The notes beneath the pieces were generated by a model. The model did no database searches, was not told where the DNA came from, and saw nothing but the letters and a program-made list of their open reading frames with translations. From assembly GCA_945889495.1 (NCBI GenBank), contig CAMDBU010000008.1, positions 1 to 64,000 of the forward strand: a DNA stretch of 64,000 bases, written 5' to 3'. The stretch is from Syntrophobacter sp. SbD2 (GTDB lineage: Bacteria > Desulfobacterota > Binatia > UBA9968). Shown in pieces: positions 37,415-47,238 of this stretch (positions are counted from its first letter, which is position 1; the number at the start of each line of letters is the position of its first letter). The translations under genes and the position numbers were made by a program.

Positions 37415-38413
37415 ATGACCGCAAGCTCGATCGCCGGACTATTATTCACTTTGTCGATGCTCGCTCGCTTCACGCCGGCGGCCACGGCGGCGGAATCACC
37501 GCCATTGGAACGGATCAACTTCGGTTTCAGCGCCGCCGGCTCGGTGGCGTCGGCGCCGTTGTGGATGGCCCAGGATAGTGGCGCGTTCAAGAAATATGGC
37601 CTCGACGTCAAACTGATTTTTCTCGCCGGCGGCTTGGCGCCGGTGGCGGTGATGGCCGGCGAAGTGCCCTTCGCGCTGATGTCGTCCGGCGTCATGGTGC
37701 CGGCGGCGCTGCGCGGCGCCGATCTCGTCATGGTCGCGGCGCTGAGCAATTATTTGAATCAGGTGCTGGCGGTGGCGCCGGAGTTTGCCGACGTGAAGCA
37801 GCTCAAGGGCAAGCGCATGGCGATTCAGCGCCTGGGCGATTTGACCCATATCGCGGCACGCGAAGCGTTGAAGAACATCGGCCTCGCCGAGTCGGACTTG
37901 CAGATGCAGCAGATCGGCGGCGGGCCGGCGCGCTTCACCGCGCTGCAAACCGGCAACGTCCAAGCCGCGATCCTAACCCCGCCCTACAGCACCCGAGCGC
38001 GCAAGTTGGGCTACCGGGTGCCGGTCAATCTTTACGACCTAAAAATTCCCTTCATCGGCACTGGCGTGGTGACGACCAAACAATTGGTCGCGACGCGCCG
38101 GCCGCTGGTGCTGAATCTACTTCGGGCGATCGCCGAAGGCATTCGCTTCTACAAACGCGAGCGCGACGCGCCGGTCAAGATCGCCGAGCGCTATTTGCCC
38201 GGCGCGGCACGGGAAGAGATCGCCGACGCGCTGGATCATTACAACCGCGATTTAGATGAGCGGCCGTTCCCACGCCCAGAGGGCTTCAAGATCGCCCTGG
38301 AATTGACCGCCCAGCAGACGCCCTTGGCCAAAGGCGTCGATGCCGAGCGCTTCATCGATCTGTCGCTGTTGCGTGAGTTGGAGCGCGGCGGGTTTTTTAG
38401 TGGCGCGAAATGA
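37415..38413 (+). CDS. ABC transporter substrate-binding protein (NMT1/THI5-like)
   Basis: INFGFSAAGSVASAPLWMAQDSGAFKKYGLDVKLIFLAGGLAPVAVMAGEVPFALMSSGVMV; 9 bp after the previous stop. Confidence 0.9.
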   Translation: MTASSIAGLLFTLSMLARFTPAATAAESPPLERINFGFSAAGSVASAPLWMAQDSGAFKKYGLDVKLIFLAGGLAPVAVMAGEVPFALMSSGVMVPAALRGADLVMVAALSNYLNQVLAVAPEFADVKQLKGKRMAIQRLGDLTHIAAREALKNIGLAESDLQMQQIGGGPARFTALQTGNVQAAILTPPYSTRARKLGYRVPVNLYDLKIPFIGTGVVTTKQLVATRRPLVLNLLRAIAEGIRFYKRERDAPVKIAERYLPGAAREEIADALDHYNRDLDERPFPRPEGFKIALELTAQQTPLAKGVDAERFIDLSLLRELERGGFFSGAK

Positions 38414-38454
38414 TTCGGCATCGACACGGATTTGCGGTTGATCGATGCCGATTG

Positions 38455-38527
38455 TTCACCACGAAGACACGAAGAGCGCGAAGGGTTCGGAGAAGTTATT
38501 GTTACGAACTTCGTGCCTTCGTGGTGA
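38455..38527. repeat. CACGAAG-dialect inverted repeat with apical TTCGGA
   Basis: TTCACCACGAAGACACGAAGAGCGCGAAGGGTTCGGAGAAG...CTTCGTGCCTTCGTGGTGA. Confidence 0.92.
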
Positions 38528-38560
38528 GAGAGCAATTCCCTCATCGCAGCGCATCTCGAT

Positions 38561-39784
38561 CTACTTCCAGCTCGGCAATAAGCCGAGCAGGAAATCCAAG
38601 TGGGCGATCAGGTAGATGAGCACGGAGACGGCGCAGAGCAGCAGATAGCCGATTTGAATCCATTCGGATTTTGTCAACGATCGTGGATGGAGCAAGCGCC
38701 GATGCAGCTCTGGCGCCAGCGCCAGGGCTTGCTGGCGCAGGGTCGGCATGGCGAGCAGATCGGCGACGATGTTGTAGCCGTCCATTTCCAAAAAATTAAA
38801 CGGATAGAGATTGATCAGCGCGCCTTCCCAGAGCACCACGCCGATGCCGAAGAGAAACGCTTGGGCCAAGCCGGGGCCGGTCTGGTAGGCGGCAAGAAAC
38901 GCCACGCTGCCCCAGAAAAGTTCCACCAGCGGGCCGGCGAGATCGACGACCACGCGGGCCTTGCGGGTTGACATGAAGATGTCGGTGACATCGGCGTAAA
39001 AGGTCGGCAGCACGCCTTGCAGGAGAAAGAATCCCAATTCACGCACCCGCCGGCCATAGGCTTTGCACGCCAGCGCATGCACGGTGACGTGCATCATCGA
39101 CACCGCCAGGAGCGACGTTAGTATGATCGCCGTGCTGCGCCACGGTGTGGCCGATAGCATTTGAGTGAATTGCTTCGCCCGCGGACTCAAGTGCAGCGCG
39201 GCGACGCCGGCTAGGACCGCGATCGCCAAGGTCATCACCAGGGTGACCGGATGGAACAGGACAAAGCCGCCGCAGCGGTAGATGGCGCCGCACAGCCGGT
39301 CGGCGTTGGGCAGCGTGAAAGCCAACCGGCGCCAGTATTTGGCCGCCGAGTTGATGCCGATGACCCAGAGATTTTCCTGGTTGCGCGCCAGGCTTTGCTG
39401 CAGCGCTAAATTTTCCCTTTCGACCAGCAGGCCGGCTTCGGAGAGTTTGGCGAGCACTGGGCGGATCTGCGCCGCGGTGAAATCGCCGAAGCGCTCTTGA
39501 CAGGCGCCGGCAATTTCCTCGACGCAATGGCCGCCGTCAAACCGTTCCCAGAGAAACGCTTCGCGCTCGTCGATCAATAGGTAACGGTCCTGGCGCAGAT
39601 TTTTCAGGATGAAGTTGCGCCGGCCGTCGGGGCTTTGCGGTTGGGCGGTGATCTCCCAGGTTTCCCTCTCGACGCGCCGCGGCCGGTAGCCCAGGTAGGC
39701 CTGGTCGCTGTCGATATGGTGGATTTCAAATCCCGCTTCACCGCTCTGGCGGGTGAGCAGTTGCAGCTTGGCCGGTTGATCCAT
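38561..39784 (-). CDS. PqqD-like N-terminus plus M50-like membrane domain, catalytic HExxH degenerate (HVTVH)
   Basis: LWERFDGGHCVEEIAGACQERFGDFTAAQIRPVLAKLSEAGLLV; MMHVTVHALACKAYGRRVRELGFFLLQGVLPTFYADVTDIF; FNFLEMDGYNIVADLL. Confidence 0.82.
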   Translation of the reverse strand: MDQPAKLQLLTRQSGEAGFEIHHIDSDQAYLGYRPRRVERETWEITAQPQSPDGRRNFILKNLRQDRYLLIDEREAFLWERFDGGHCVEEIAGACQERFGDFTAAQIRPVLAKLSEAGLLVERENLALQQSLARNQENLWVIGINSAAKYWRRLAFTLPNADRLCGAIYRCGGFVLFHPVTLVMTLAIAVLAGVAALHLSPRAKQFTQMLSATPWRSTAIILTSLLAVSMMHVTVHALACKAYGRRVRELGFFLLQGVLPTFYADVTDIFMSTRKARVVVDLAGPLVELFWGSVAFLAAYQTGPGLAQAFLFGIGVVLWEGALINLYPFNFLEMDGYNIVADLLAMPTLRQQALALAPELHRRLLHPRSLTKSEWIQIGYLLLCAVSVLIYLIAHLDFLLGLLPSWK

Positions 39785-39790
39785 GGGCGT

Positions 39791-40306
39791 TCAGGTGGAT
39801 TTGCGGCCGAACAACGATTGGGCGCCGGAAATATAGCCGGTGGCTTCCAGGGCCCAACGGATGGCGTCGCGGCTTTGCTCGTTGGTGACGCGCAGTCGCT
39901 CGATGAAGATCGTCACCAGCCGGTAGCAGATCTTCGCCGCCATCTCCGGGTGATAGGAAAAAATATCGTGGAAAACGCTGCGGTCCAGGCGCCACAGGAC
40001 GGTGTCGGTTTCGGCGCTGGCGCTGGCCGAGCGCGGCGCATTGTCGAACAATCCCATCTCACCGAAGAAATCGCCGACTTCGAAGCGCGTCAGCACCATC
40101 TCGACATCGCCGCTGACATGTTTACTGACCACCACCGTGCCGCGCTCGACGATATAGAGCGCGTCGGAGTCATCCATCTCGCGAAAAATCAGAGAGCCGG
40201 CGGCGAACTTCTTGGCGATCAGGAGCGGCGCCAAGTTGGCCATGGAGTCGGCTTCCAGGTCTTGGAACAGCACGACCTTGGGCAGAATATCGGGGATGTT
40301 GGCCAT
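39791..40306 (-). CDS. Cyclic nucleotide-binding domain protein
   Basis: MANIPDILPKVVLFQDLEADSMANLAPLLIAKKFAAGSLIFREMDDSDALYIVERGTVVVSK...RFEVGDFFGEMGLFDNAPRSASASAETDTVLWRLDR. Confidence 0.93.
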   Translation of the reverse strand: MANIPDILPKVVLFQDLEADSMANLAPLLIAKKFAAGSLIFREMDDSDALYIVERGTVVVSKHVSGDVEMVLTRFEVGDFFGEMGLFDNAPRSASASAETDTVLWRLDRSVFHDIFSYHPEMAAKICYRLVTIFIERLRVTNEQSRDAIRWALEATGYISGAQSLFGRKST

Positions 40307-40494
40307 GGGCGGATAATCTTTAGCGCGGATGCTAGCGGGCGCGCTAACAAAGCGCAAGCAAGCTTGGGGCAGGGTTCAGGGCGGCTCCGGGTAATCCATG
40401 ACGAAACCATCAGAACGGGACAGGAGCGCGGAGAATTGATATAGAGAATTGAAACCGCGGCGAGCTTGTCGCGGTCTCGATTGCGAATTCCCGA

Positions 40495-41199
40495 ATGTCT
40501 CAAACCATGGAACGGCTGATTTTATTCGACATCGACGGCACGCTGACGCGGACGCAGAATGGCTATCTGCCGTTCAACGAGGCGATTCTCGAAACTTTCG
40601 GTTTTGCCGGCGACATTCGCACCGTGGTGCCGGACGGCAATACCGATCCGCTAATCGTGAAAGATATCTTCGCCAAGGCCAATATTCCGATCGACGTCGA
40701 CGACGTGGGCTGGCGGCAATTCTCCGCCAACCTTTGCGCCAGCTATGGCCAGCATGTTGGCCGCGCGACGACCTCCGTGCGGCCGCTGCCCGGAGCGCGG
40801 GAATTACTCCAAGCACTTTCGCTGCGCGATGATTTCACCGCCAGCGTGGTAACGGGCAATTTTGAAGCTAGCGCCATGGTCAAGTTGACCGCGGCGGGAC
40901 TCGACGACTATCTGATCCGCGGCGCCTACGCTAGCGACTCCGAGCACCGGCCGGACTTGCCGGCGATCGCTAAAAGGCGCTGGGAAGAATGGACCGGGCG
41001 CACCCTTGCGCCGGATCGCTGCGTCATTGTCGGCGACACGCCAAAAGATTTGGACTGCGCCCGCGCCAACCGGATGAAATGTGTACTTGTCGGCACCGGC
41101 CGTTATCCGGTAGAAGAGTTGCAATATTGGCGGCCCGACGCTTGCCTGGCGGATTTGAGCGATACGGACGAAGTGGTCGGGTTGTTGGCGCGGCTGTGA
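40495..41199 (+). CDS. HAD-family hydrolase (phosphoglycolate phosphatase-like)
   Basis: LILFDIDGTLTRTQNGYLPFNEAI...ASVVTGNFEASAMVKLTAAGL...CVIVGDTPKDLDCARANRMKCVLVGTG. Confidence 0.92.
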   Translation: MSQTMERLILFDIDGTLTRTQNGYLPFNEAILETFGFAGDIRTVVPDGNTDPLIVKDIFAKANIPIDVDDVGWRQFSANLCASYGQHVGRATTSVRPLPGARELLQALSLRDDFTASVVTGNFEASAMVKLTAAGLDDYLIRGAYASDSEHRPDLPAIAKRRWEEWTGRTLAPDRCVIVGDTPKDLDCARANRMKCVLVGTGRYPVEELQYWRPDACLADLSDTDEVVGLLARL

Positions 41200-41333
41200 A
41201 ATGCCTTTCGGAGTCCTTCGACGGGCTCAGGACGAACGGAGACGGAGCGGAACTGATTGATCAATCGATTCCGTTCATGCTGAGCCTGTCGAAGCATGTT
41301 CCTTAATTATCGACGGCTACTTGGGAGGTCATC

Positions 41334-42335
41334 ATGCGTTATCGAACCATCGGCAGCACCGGCGTGAAAATATCCGAGATTGGTTTTGGCTGCGGCAACA
41401 ATGCGGTCTTGATGGTCAAGGCGCCCTATGACGAGCAGGTCAAAGTCGTGCGGCGCGCGCTTGACGCCGGCATCACGTTTTTCGACACCGCCTTTGCCTA
41501 CGGCTTGGGGAAATCGGAACAGAACTTGGGCCGCATCTTGAAAGACATTGGCGCCAATCCGGTGATCTCGACCAAGATTCGCCTCGACGCCGACTGCGTG
41601 AGCGACATCAAGGCGGCGACCATCCGCGCCGTCGAAGCCGGCCTCGACCGGCTCGGCCGCGAGCGCGTCGACTTCGTCCAGCTCCACACCCGCGTGACCA
41701 TGGCTCGTGGCGCGGGTCAGCGCTTCAGCCTGGCGCCGCAGGATGTGCTCGGGTCCAATGGCGTCATTGATGGATTCAAAGCCATGCGCGAGCGCGGCAA
41801 AGTGGGCTTTTTTGGTTTCAGCGGCTTGGGCGAAACCCCGGCGCTGCACGAGCTGGTCGACAGCGGCGAGTTTCACGGCTTTCAGTGCTACTACAATCTC
41901 CTCAACCCCAGCGCCGGCCAGCCGGTACCGAAAGATTTTAGCGCGCAAGACTACGGCTTGATCCTGGAGCGCACCGCCGCCAAAGGCATGGGCGCTTTCA
42001 TCATTCGTATTCTTGCCGCCGGCGCGCTCACCGCCGACCCCAGCGCCGGCGGAGGCGGCAGCGGTAATACGCTGTCGCCGGGCTCCGATTATCCGCTAGA
42101 TCTTGCGCGCACGGAAAAAGTGAAGGCGGCGCTGGGGGTCGCCGGCAAGGATTTAACCCAAGCGGCGATTCGCTTCGGCTTGATGCATCGGACCACCGCG
42201 GCCGTACTGGTAGGATTTTCCAATACCACGCATGTGGATGAGGCGGTGGCTTGTGCGGAGATGGTAGGGTTATCGGACGCGCAGATGGGCAAGATGAGAA
42301 ATCTCTGGGCTAGCGACTTTAACCGATCACAATAG
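41334..42335 (+). CDS. Aldo/keto reductase
   Basis: MRYRTIGSTGVKISEIGFGCGNNAV...ALDAGITFFDTAFAYGLGKSEQNLGRILKD. Confidence 0.93.
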   Translation: MRYRTIGSTGVKISEIGFGCGNNAVLMVKAPYDEQVKVVRRALDAGITFFDTAFAYGLGKSEQNLGRILKDIGANPVISTKIRLDADCVSDIKAATIRAVEAGLDRLGRERVDFVQLHTRVTMARGAGQRFSLAPQDVLGSNGVIDGFKAMRERGKVGFFGFSGLGETPALHELVDSGEFHGFQCYYNLLNPSAGQPVPKDFSAQDYGLILERTAAKGMGAFIIRILAAGALTADPSAGGGGSGNTLSPGSDYPLDLARTEKVKAALGVAGKDLTQAAIRFGLMHRTTAAVLVGFSNTTHVDEAVACAEMVGLSDAQMGKMRNLWASDFNRSQ

Positions 42336-42352
42336 TTAAAAGGAGCTTTGCG

Positions 42353-43468
42353 ATGGCTTTGTTCTTTCACTCCGACGATGTCGATCAAATGATTCCGATC
42401 AAAGAAGCGGTGCGGATCACAGAGGATTCGCTGCGCGATATGATCTCGCCCGAGGGCGTGTGCGCGCCGCGCAAGCGGTTGAATATGCATCGCCAGGTCG
42501 GCGAGGGGACGTTCGATACGGTGCTCAATATTTACGCCGGCGGATCGGCCAACTATGGGGCGGTGGGGGCGCAGGTGGCGCTCCATCGCAAAGCGATCGC
42601 CGGGGCGACCCAGCAGCGGCCGCCGTTCAATCCCGATCAGACCGAGCTGGCGCTGATTTACGATTCCGATACTGGCTCTTTGCTCGGTGTAATGGCGCAC
42701 CGGCCGCGGGATTTTACGGGTGTGGCTGACTTGCGCACGCCGGCGACTAGTCTGGCGGGGCTCGATCTGTTCGCGCGCAAGGACGCGCGGCGGGTGGGCA
42801 TTTATGGCTCGGGCATGCAGGCGTGGGCGACCTTTGCGGGTTTATGTGAAATGCGAAAGATCGACGGCGCCAAGGTTTTTAGCCCGACGCCGGCGCACCG
42901 CGAAGGCTTCGCGAAAAAGATCAGCGCGCGCACCGGCGTAAAAGTGACGCCGGTGGACCGGCCGGAGCTGGCGGCCAAGGACGTCGACATCATTCTCTGC
43001 ATGACCAATACCAACGTGCCGGTGATTAATGGCGCGTGGTTGGAAGCGGGGCAGTACATTATTTCCGTGGTCGGCAGCAATATTGAATTGGTCAAAAGCG
43101 GCAACCTCGACAAGCCGCGCCGGGAGATCGACGACGCCACGCTCAAGCGCTGCGACTTTGTCGTGGCATTATCGAAAGCTCAGGCGATTGACTCACAGCA
43201 GGGCGATATTTATTGGCCGGTGCAGGACGGCGTGATGACTTGGGACAAGGTCGTCGAGATCTCCGATGTGCTCGCCGGCAAGGTCCAAGGGCGGACCAAT
43301 GACCAGCAGATTATTCTCTACAAAAACCAAGGCGGCCAAGGCATCGTTGACATCGCGCTGGCCAAGAAATGCTACGATCTGGCAAAACAAAATGGTAAAG
43401 GCTACCAGATGAACATCGAGCCGCGGCTCAACTGGTGGGTGCAGGGCGGCCGGGCGGAGACTTGGTGA
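42353..43468 (+). CDS. Ornithine cyclodeaminase family protein
   Basis: IPIKEAVRITEDSLRDM...VGIYGSGMQAWATFAGLCEMRKIDGAKVFSPTPAHREGFAKKI...MTNTNVPVINGAWLEAGQYIISVVGSN. Confidence 0.9.
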   Translation: MALFFHSDDVDQMIPIKEAVRITEDSLRDMISPEGVCAPRKRLNMHRQVGEGTFDTVLNIYAGGSANYGAVGAQVALHRKAIAGATQQRPPFNPDQTELALIYDSDTGSLLGVMAHRPRDFTGVADLRTPATSLAGLDLFARKDARRVGIYGSGMQAWATFAGLCEMRKIDGAKVFSPTPAHREGFAKKISARTGVKVTPVDRPELAAKDVDIILCMTNTNVPVINGAWLEAGQYIISVVGSNIELVKSGNLDKPRREIDDATLKRCDFVVALSKAQAIDSQQGDIYWPVQDGVMTWDKVVEISDVLAGKVQGRTNDQQIILYKNQGGQGIVDIALAKKCYDLAKQNGKGYQMNIEPRLNWWVQGGRAETW

Positions 43469-43519
43469 GGTTGAAAGTTTCGAGTTGCGGGTTTTCAGTT
43501 TCGAGTTTAAGGAGAAATT

Positions 43520-44569
43520 GTGAAGGCATATTGGAAAAATACTTTTGCCGCGGCCTTGTCTTTGGTTCTTTTGGTGAGTGCGAGCGAGGTTCGCGCGCAG
43601 GCCGAGCCATTTTACAAAGGCAAGAACGTGCGGATTATCGTCGGCGCATCGGCGGGCGGTTTTTACGACCGCTGGGCGCGGCTGTTGGCGCGGTTTATTC
43701 CGAAATATTTGCCGGGCAATCCGTCGATGATCGTCCAGACCATGCCTGGCGCCGGTTCGCTGGTGGCGACCAATTACGTCTACGGCATCGCCAAGCCCGA
43801 TGGGCTGACCTTGCTCATGCCCAACAGCAACACTTATCTCGAACAGCTCTCCGGCCATAAGGAAGTGCGCTTCGATCTGCGCAAGATGTCGATCATCGGT
43901 TCCCAGGAAAAAAACTTCATGCTGCTCTACATGCGCGCCGACGCGCCCTATAAGACGATTGCCGATCTGATCAACGCCAAGGAGCCGCCCAAGTGCGGCA
44001 GTTCCGGGGTGTCGAGCGCCGGCTACATTCTCGATCGAGTGCTTGAGATCGCGTTCAATGCCAAGATCGCGACGGTCATGGGCTATCCGGGCGGCAACGA
44101 GATCGATCTCGCGGTGGAGAAGGGCGAGATCGTCTGCCGCGGCAACACCATCAATCCGCACTTCGGCCGCGAGCCCTTCGACAGTTGGCACAAGAAGGGT
44201 TTCGACCGTCACTTGGTGCAGTCGGGAAAAAAACGCGATCCGCTGGTGCCCGAGGCGCCGACGATTTATGAACTCATGGATCAGTACAAGACCAGCGAGA
44301 CCAATCGTCGAGTAGCCCGCGTGCTGCTCGACGGCGCCGAGTTCGGCCGCTGGATGCTGGTGACGCCGGGCACGCCGCCGGACCGGGTAAAGATGCTGCG
44401 CGCGGCCTACGCGCAGTCGGTCAAAGATCCCGAGCTCATCGCCGAGGCGAAAAAGTCGCGCATGGATTTGGAGCCGTCGAGCGGTGAAGAATTGCAGAAG
44501 CTGCTCGCTGAATTGCTCGACCAACCGCGCGAAGTGGTCGAACGGGCCAAGAAGGTTTTGGCGGAGTAG
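43520..44569 (+). CDS. TctC/Bug-family substrate-binding protein
   Basis: PFYKGKNVRIIVGASAGGFYDRWARLLARFIPKYLPGNPSMIVQTMPGAGSLVATNYVYGIAKPDG. Confidence 0.93.
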   Translation: MKAYWKNTFAAALSLVLLVSASEVRAQAEPFYKGKNVRIIVGASAGGFYDRWARLLARFIPKYLPGNPSMIVQTMPGAGSLVATNYVYGIAKPDGLTLLMPNSNTYLEQLSGHKEVRFDLRKMSIIGSQEKNFMLLYMRADAPYKTIADLINAKEPPKCGSSGVSSAGYILDRVLEIAFNAKIATVMGYPGGNEIDLAVEKGEIVCRGNTINPHFGREPFDSWHKKGFDRHLVQSGKKRDPLVPEAPTIYELMDQYKTSETNRRVARVLLDGAEFGRWMLVTPGTPPDRVKMLRAAYAQSVKDPELIAEAKKSRMDLEPSSGEELQKLLAELLDQPREVVERAKKVLAE

Positions 44570-44626
44570 CGATTGCGTTCAAAGGTTCAAGAGGTCAATG
44601 GTCGGCGCAAGGAGAGAACCAATATC

Positions 44627-45661
44627 ATGAAGCTTAGACTCGCGCTGTTGTTTTTGACGGTCAATTCGATGGCGAGCTTTCCGGTCTACGGCCAAGCGCC
44701 GAACTTCCAGGGCAAGACCATGCACATCGTCGTCGGCACGGTGGCCGGCGATCTCTATGACCTCTACGCCCGGGCGATCGCGCTGTTCATGGGCAAGTAT
44801 TTGCCGGGCAATCCCAACATCATCGTGCAAAACATGCCCGGCGCCGGCCACATGATCGCGGCCAATCATGTCTACAACGTCGCCAAGCCCGATGGGCTGA
44901 CCTTGGGCGCGATCAATGCCGGGCTCTATTTCGAGCAGTTGATTGGCCGGTCGGAGGTAAGATTTGACTGGGCGAGATTCAACTGGATCGGCAACGCGAC
45001 TAAGTCGCCGCAGGTACTCTACATGCGCGCCGACACGCCGTTCAAAACCATCGAAGACGTGCGTAACGCCAAGGAAGCGCCCAAGTGCGGCACCACGGGA
45101 CTTAGCAACATGGGCTACTTCGTGCCGAAGATCTTGGAAGAAACCGTCGGCGCCAAGTTCAACGTCATCGCCGGCTACCAGGGCGGCAACGAGATCGATC
45201 TGGGCGTCGAGCGCGGTGAGATCGTCTGCCGCTCGCTCAGCACCGAGGCCTATTTCTCCCGCGAGCCGTTTTTCACCTGGCGCAAGAACGGTTTTTCCCG
45301 CGAGCTCATGCAAGGCGGGCGGGCGCGCATCGCGCAACTGCCCAACACGCCGACGATCTACGAGCTCATGGACAAGTACAAATCACCGGAGCTGGCGCGC
45401 CGCCTGGCGACCGCGCTACTGGCCTCGGGCGAGTTTCACCGGCCCTACATGGCACCGCCAAAAATGCGCCCCGAGGTGGTCAAAACGCTGCGCGACGCCT
45501 TCACCCGAACCATGAAGGACGCGGACTTCATCGCGGAGGCCAAGAAGAAGCGATTGGATTTGGATCCGACCACCGGCGAAGAAGTGCAGAGCTTGGCGAC
45601 CGAAGTCTTGGCGCAGCCCAAGGACGTCATCGAGCGGTTGAAAAAAATGATGGGGCGGTGA
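44627..45661 (+). CDS. TctC/Bug-family substrate-binding protein (tandem paralogue)
   Basis: NFQGKTMHIVVGTVAGDLYDLYARAIALFMGKYLPGNPNIIVQNMPGAGHMIAANHVYNVAKPDG. Confidence 0.93.
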   Translation: MKLRLALLFLTVNSMASFPVYGQAPNFQGKTMHIVVGTVAGDLYDLYARAIALFMGKYLPGNPNIIVQNMPGAGHMIAANHVYNVAKPDGLTLGAINAGLYFEQLIGRSEVRFDWARFNWIGNATKSPQVLYMRADTPFKTIEDVRNAKEAPKCGTTGLSNMGYFVPKILEETVGAKFNVIAGYQGGNEIDLGVERGEIVCRSLSTEAYFSREPFFTWRKNGFSRELMQGGRARIAQLPNTPTIYELMDKYKSPELARRLATALLASGEFHRPYMAPPKMRPEVVKTLRDAFTRTMKDADFIAEAKKKRLDLDPTTGEEVQSLATEVLAQPKDVIERLKKMMGR

Positions 45662-45765
45662 GCATTTCAGGAAGCAATACTGGCGATTGTAGGCTGCCGG
45701 AAGTTCAATTGCTGGCGCTGGGAAATTGGTGCTACTATGTCCTGGTCGAGATCTGGAGGTGAAAA

Positions 45766-45978
45766 GTGAAAGAAAGTTATACCGCGGTTCTCAAACAGGT
45801 CGACTCCTGGTGGATCGGATGGGTTGAAGAGGTTCCGGGGGTTAATTGTCAGGAAGCTTCGAAAGCTGAACTCCTCGAATCTCTTCAAGCGACCTTACGC
45901 GAAGCGCTCGAATATAACCGTCAGGATGCATTGGCCGCCGCCGGCGAAGGATACCAAGAAGAAACCATTATCCTATGA
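45766..45978 (+). CDS. hicB: HicB-family antitoxin
   Basis: YTAVLKQVDSWWIGWVEEVPGVNCQEASKAELLESLQATLREALEYNRQDAL. Confidence 0.88.
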   Translation: MKESYTAVLKQVDSWWIGWVEEVPGVNCQEASKAELLESLQATLREALEYNRQDALAAAGEGYQEETIIL

Positions 45979-46163
45979 AGCGTGGCGATCTGATTCGCTA
46001 CTTACGAGAAAATGGCTGTGTACTCCTGCGCGAAGGCGGCCGTCATTCTTGGTGGCACAACCCTGGCCAAAACAAACGCTCAGCGATTCCGCGCCACAAT
46101 GAAATTGTCGATGTTCTGGCCCGCAAAATCTGCAAAGACTTAGGCGTCCCGCCGATCAAGTAA
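45975..46163 (+). CDS. hicA: HicA-family toxin
   Basis: MKRGDLIRYLRENGCVLLREGGRHSWWHNPGQNKRSAIPRHNEIVDVLARKICKDLGVP; ATGA overlap with hicB. Confidence 0.92.
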   Translation: MKRGDLIRYLRENGCVLLREGGRHSWWHNPGQNKRSAIPRHNEIVDVLARKICKDLGVPPIK

Positions 46164-46176
46164 GCCAACCAACCGT

Positions 46177-47238
46177 TTACGGCTTGATATCCTGCATAAA
46201 CCACTCGCTCGGAATCTCATGGCCCATGCCGGTTTCTTTGGCGGCTTTGTAGGCGCAGTAGCCCATGGCGGCGAACTGGACGCCGGTGCCGACGTTGTTC
46301 AAGAAAAAACTAATCTGTTTGTCGTCGGTGCGGCTCGGCACTTTGCCGGCGATGAGGTCGCAGATCTCCGGATACTTGGTCCAGTCGCGCGGTTTTTCCC
46401 GGCGCACGCCGGGCATGTCTTCGATGATGCCGGGCGGCTGGTAGTGCATGATGCCGCCGAACTGGGTGTGGATGGCGATGGGATGGCATTTCTCCAAGAC
46501 CGCCAGATCGGTTTCAAACTCGCGGATCGAGTTGTAGTGCATGCCGGCTTCTAACCATTCCATCTTCACTACTGGGCGCGATGAATTGGTCGCGCTGCAA
46601 ATGACATCGCAGCCGCGCACCGCTTCTTCGGGGCTGCCCACCGGTTCGCCGGCGCAGCCGGTTTCTTTCTCCATCTCGGCGACGAATTCTTTACGGTGTT
46701 CGGCGTTGGGGCTGAAGACTTTGACTTTTTTGATTCCCATCACCGCGGTCATGTAGCGGTAGTGCGCCTTGGCCTGGCCACCCGAGCCGATCAGCCCCAA
46801 GGTCTGGGAATCCTTGCGCGCCATCACTTTCATGCCGAGGGCGCTAGTGACGCCGACGCGGGTCTGCTGGATCAAGCCGTCGGGCATGATCGCTAACAGC
46901 TCGCCGGTCTCGGAGCTGTAGAGTTGCACCAGACCGACGAACAGACCTTTGCCGGCCAGCGGGATTTTTTCCAAGCGCACGACGCCGTGAACTTCTTGTT
47001 CTTGAACGATGTCCGAGGTGACGCGCAGGGCGAGCACGCCGTACTTGCCGACGCCGCCGTCGACGGACTTGAAACTGTAGGTCGAATTGGGCAGCGCGTG
47101 GGGCAGATAGGAGTGCGCCGTGGGCCGATTGACGGCGCGGCTGGCGGCCTGCTCGCGGTAGGATTCCTCCATGACCGCGAGACAGTCCTTTACGTTGAGC
47201 GCCTTTTGCACGTCGTCGTTGGTGAGAATGAGAGTCAT
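46177..47238 (-). CDS. Ornithine cyclodeaminase family protein
   Basis: TLGLIGSGGQAKAHYRYMTAVMGIKKVKVFSPNAEHRKEFVAEM...CSATNSSRPVVKMEWLEAGMHYNSI. Confidence 0.9.
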   Translation of the reverse strand: MTLILTNDDVQKALNVKDCLAVMEESYREQAASRAVNRPTAHSYLPHALPNSTYSFKSVDGGVGKYGVLALRVTSDIVQEQEVHGVVRLEKIPLAGKGLFVGLVQLYSSETGELLAIMPDGLIQQTRVGVTSALGMKVMARKDSQTLGLIGSGGQAKAHYRYMTAVMGIKKVKVFSPNAEHRKEFVAEMEKETGCAGEPVGSPEEAVRGCDVICSATNSSRPVVKMEWLEAGMHYNSIREFETDLAVLEKCHPIAIHTQFGGIMHYQPPGIIEDMPGVRREKPRDWTKYPEICDLIAGKVPSRTDDKQISFFLNNVGTGVQFAAMGYCAYKAAKETGMGHEIPSEWFMQDIKP

